47,532 nt of DNA from Lachnospiraceae bacterium (GTDB taxonomy: Bacteria > Bacillota_A > Clostridia > Lachnospirales > Lachnospiraceae): the NCBI GenBank assembly GCA_017416505.1, contig JAFQCI010000029.1, positions 1 through 47,532 of the forward strand, in the 5' to 3' direction. The translations under genes were made by a program, and so were the position numbers. Each line of letters starts with the position of its first letter. Positions within the stretch are counted from its first letter, which is position 1. Below the pieces are notes generated by a model. It was not told where the DNA came from. It ran no database searches and saw nothing but the letters and a program-made list of their open reading frames with translations. Below are positions 46,206-47,532 of the stretch, in pieces.

Positions 46206-46234
46206 TTGACATTAATCCTGGATAGTGATAATAT
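46206..46234 (+). promoter_or_regulatory. Promoter of the tRNA-Ser pair
   Basis: Consensus TTGACA (46206-46211), 17-nt spacer, TAATAT (46229-46234), preceded by a long A-rich stretch that could act as an UP element. It lies about 45 nt before tRNA-Ser. Confidence 0.83.
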
Positions 46235-46280
46235 ACTAAATGTCGCTGGCGAACACAGCGAAGCAAAACAGAATAGATAT

Positions 46281-46366
46281 GGAGAGGTATCGAAGTGGTC
46301 ATAACGAGGCGGTCTTGAAAACCGTTTGTCCGCAAGGGCGCGTGGGTTCGAATCCCACCCTCTCCG
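46281..46366 (+). tRNA. tRNA-Ser(TGA)
   Basis: 86 nt, class II. Acceptor GGAGAGG / CCTCTCC, anticodon stem GCGGT / ACCGT with loop CTTGAAA (anticodon TGA), long variable arm TTTGTCCGCAAGGGCG-like, T arm GTGGG-TTCGAAT-CCCAC. CCA not encoded. Confidence 0.96.
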
Positions 46367-46403
46367 TTAGTTATTGAATCATATTTGATGACGCTTGATA
46401 CTT

Positions 46404-46492
46404 GGAGAAGTACCCAAGCGGCTGAAGGGGCTCCCCTGGAAAGGGAGTAGGTCGTTAATAGCGGCGCGAGGGTTCAAATCCCTCCTTCTCCG
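46404..46492 (+). tRNA. tRNA-Ser(GGA)
   Basis: 89 nt, class II. Acceptor GGAGAAG / CTTCTCC, anticodon stem CTCCC / GGGAG with loop CTGGAAA (anticodon GGA), long variable arm, T loop TTCAAAT. It lies 37 nt after tRNA-Ser(TGA). CCA not encoded. A TTCAACTTTTT / AAAAAGTTGAA hairpin (46493-46522) follows, without T run. Confidence 0.95.
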
Positions 46493-46530
46493 TTCAACTT
46501 TTTAGAAAATAAAAAAGTTGAAAAAAGTGC

Positions 46531-46559
46531 TTGACAAGTGATTGGAAGTCTGGTAAAAT
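46531..46559 (+). promoter_or_regulatory. rRNA-type promoter
   Basis: Consensus TTGACA (46531-46536), 17-nt spacer, TAAAAT (46554-46559). Downstream comes ACATTGATAACTGAACAAT, a wording typical of rRNA operon leaders in Clostridia. No 16S gene follows because the sequence changes at about 46650. Confidence 0.8.
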
Positions 46560-46565
46560 AAACAA

Positions 46566-46647
46566 GCTGATTTGAGAAATGAAGCAAATAACGAAAAAGA
46601 ACATTGATAACTGAACAATATAACAACCCTGAAAATTCTAAAGAATT
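46566..46647 (+). other. Leader of an rRNA operon, truncated at the junction
   Basis: The stretch contains ACATTGATAACTGAACAAT (about 46601-46619) and hairpin CTGAAAATTCT / AGAATTTCAG (46629-46651). These resemble the pre-16S leader of Clostridia. It ends where GC-rich DNA begins. Confidence 0.65.
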
Positions 46648-46658
46648 TCAGAATCCAT
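46645..46658. other. Sequence junction: rRNA leader to GC-rich foreign DNA
   Basis: On the left, AT-rich + strand rRNA leader; on the right, GC-rich - strand pepD cut after about 200 residues. The exact joining base lies within GAATCCATA and cannot be fixed by eye. The simplest reading is an assembly error at a multi-copy rRNA operon. Confidence 0.75.
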
Positions 46659-47259
46659 ACACGGCGCGGCGTTCCAAAGGCAGTTCAAGGGTAGCCCGGG
46701 CCCCGCCGGCGCAAGCGACAGTGAATACACCTTCTTCTTCGGTATCGATGTTGATGAGTCTTCTGCCTTTCAGCTCAGACAGATCCACTCCGGTGGCCCC
46801 TTCCATGCCGATCTCTTCGTCCACAGTAAAGATCACTTCCAAAGGCGGATGAGGGATGCTGCGATCAGCCAGCAAGGCCAAAGCATAAGCAAGCGCAATG
46901 CCATCATCGCCACCCAGCGTCGTTCCTTTGGCAAAAACAACTTCTCCATCGTGAGTTACGTCAAGCCCTTGCGCATCCATGTCAATGCCACAGTCCTCAT
47001 CCTTCTGGCAGACCATATCCATATGGCCCTGGATAATGACCGGCGGTCTGTTTTCCATGCCGCAGGTGCCTTCCTGGAAGATGATAACATTATTCAGTTC
47101 ATCCTGAACATAACGAAGTCCCTGCTCCTGGGCGAAAGAAACCAGGTAATCACTGATCTGCTTTGTATTTCGGGAACCATGGGGAATGGAACAAATTTTT
47201 TCAAAATAGGCAAACACGCTTCCCGGCTCCAAACCGGCAAGTTTCTTTGCTTCGATCAT
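46648..47259 (-). CDS. pepD: Aminoacyl-histidine dipeptidase PepD, C-terminal part missing
   Basis: 203 residues remain of about 480. Start ATG 47259 with AAAGGAG 8 nt before it (the open frame extends further up). Zinc peptidase M20-like: VIIQGHMDMVCQ (His and catalytic Asp), GTTLGGDDGIALAYALALL (bridging Asp) and FTVDEEIGMEGATG (catalytic and ligand Glu). Homology runs to LPLERRAVYG; then TTC TGA closes the frame at the sequence join, so the stop is artificial. Codons end mostly in G or C, unlike the rest of the window. Probably from a different, GC-richer Clostridia. Confidence 0.9.
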   Translation of the reverse strand: MIEAKKLAGLEPGSVFAYFEKICSIPHGSRNTKQISDYLVSFAQEQGLRYVQDELNNVIIFQEGTCGMENRPPVIIQGHMDMVCQKDEDCGIDMDAQGLDVTHDGEVVFAKGTTLGGDDGIALAYALALLADRSIPHPPLEVIFTVDEEIGMEGATGVDLSELKGRRLINIDTEEEGVFTVACAGGARATLELPLERRAVYGF

Positions 47260-47290
47260 AGCAATACTCCTTTGTAATGGAATTGCGATT

Positions 47291-47319
47291 ATTTTACCAC
47301 AACAGGCCAAGGTTGTCTA
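47291..47319 (-). promoter_or_regulatory. pepD promoter
   Basis: On the - strand TAGACA (47314-47319), 17-nt spacer, TAAAAT (47291-47296), about 35 nt before ATG 47259. Confidence 0.7.
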
Positions 47320-47321
47320 CC

Positions 47322-47355
47322 CAAAACAAAAGACCACGAGCATCAACCCGTGGTC
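47322..47355 (-). terminator. Terminator after secG
   Basis: Stem GACCACG (47332-47338) / CGTGGTC (47349-47355) with a 10-nt loop, followed on the - strand by TTTTGTTTTGGG. Confidence 0.88.
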
Positions 47356-47367
47356 AAAGTTTGCTAA

Positions 47368-47532
47368 TTACACGAAGCTCAAAGCCAGAGCCAGCAGGAC
47401 CCACACCAGAGCAATCCACTTAGTGCTGCTAGCCAGCTTCTTATCCAAGCTGCCGGCCTTGCTGTTCTTGCTCAGGTAAGTATCATTGCTGCCACCTGCG
47501 ATGGCGCCGGACAGACCAGCCTCCTTACCGGA
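47368..47532 (-). CDS. secG: Preprotein translocase subunit SecG, 5' end beyond window
   Basis: The last 54 residues, on the - strand, read from the window edge: SGKEAGLSGAIAGGSNDTYL, then SKNSKAGSLDKKLASSTKW and a hydrophobic end IALVWVLLALALSFV. The GLSGAIAGG motif and the final membrane span are typical of SecG. Its codon use is GC-rich, as in pepD, so it belongs to the same foreign segment and not to the host of secA and secY. Confidence 0.9.
   Translation of the reverse strand, partial: SGKEAGLSGAIAGGSNDTYLSKNSKAGSLDKKLASSTKWIALVWVLLALALSFV

Noticed and set aside
46604..47277. + strand open frames across the junction and pepD
   Set aside because: They are antisense shadows of pepD, whose motifs and ribosome site are clear on the - strand.

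Overview
The window is an AT-rich chromosomal segment from an endospore-forming Clostridia, most likely a member of the Lachnospiraceae. This rests on the gene order tRNA / hpf-secA-prfB / cotJABC / S10-spc-alpha ribosomal cluster / ecfA-ecfT-truA, an L17 protein with a long internal insertion, a DUF6715-like lipoprotein-sized membrane protein, and strong AGGAGG ribosome binding sites. Nearly all genes are on the + strand. Exceptions are the cotJ spore-coat genes, an M18 aminopeptidase, exonuclease III, an rRNA-type methyltransferase, and the last 0.9 kb.

Region by region: 1-293 holds the end of a tRNA cluster (Gln partial, Lys, Leu) and its terminator. 373-2602 has a degenerate acetylglutamate-kinase-like protein and a secreted SH3b/NlpC-P60 cell-wall hydrolase. 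2603-3152 is a gene-free stretch with a dense cluster of DnaA-box sequences. 3153-8403 carries hpf, a long structured leader, secA, prfB (with its programmed +1 frameshift) and a cheW-like gene. 8406-12267 has the cotJABC spore coat genes, a membrane-anchored GH25 lysozyme and an M18 aminopeptidase. 12431-15542 is an ACT-domain regulator, homoserine dehydrogenase and an apgM-type phosphomutase that may work as an alternative homoserine kinase. 15551-17290 holds xth and a methyltransferase on the - strand.

17291-17932 is the most structured non-coding part: overlapping divergent promoters, a cluster of four strong hairpins, and the folded leader of the S10 operon. 17933-33970 is the canonical S10-spc-adk-map-infA-rpmJ-alpha cluster ending at rplQ; it includes a 37-residue L36 gene. 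33990-37406 is a fused two-domain EcfA ATPase, EcfT and TruA. 37568-45292 contains dCMP deaminase, Tex and a t6A/translation-fidelity group (tsaE, tsaB, rimI, rnz, tsaD). IspD, two tRNA-Ser genes and an rRNA-type promoter and leader follow.

At about position 46650 the AT-rich rRNA leader stops abruptly and is replaced by clearly GC-richer DNA with the 5' half of pepD and the 3' end of secG on the - strand. No 16S gene follows the leader and pepD is cut at the join, so the last ~0.9 kb is best read as an assembly chimera from another bacterium, not as a real neighbour. I see no CRISPR array, insertion sequence, prophage or secondary-metabolite cluster. The window is mainly housekeeping; the noteworthy signals are the DnaA-box cluster, the non-coding hairpins and a small palindromic repeat family, the pseudo-kinase, and the junction.
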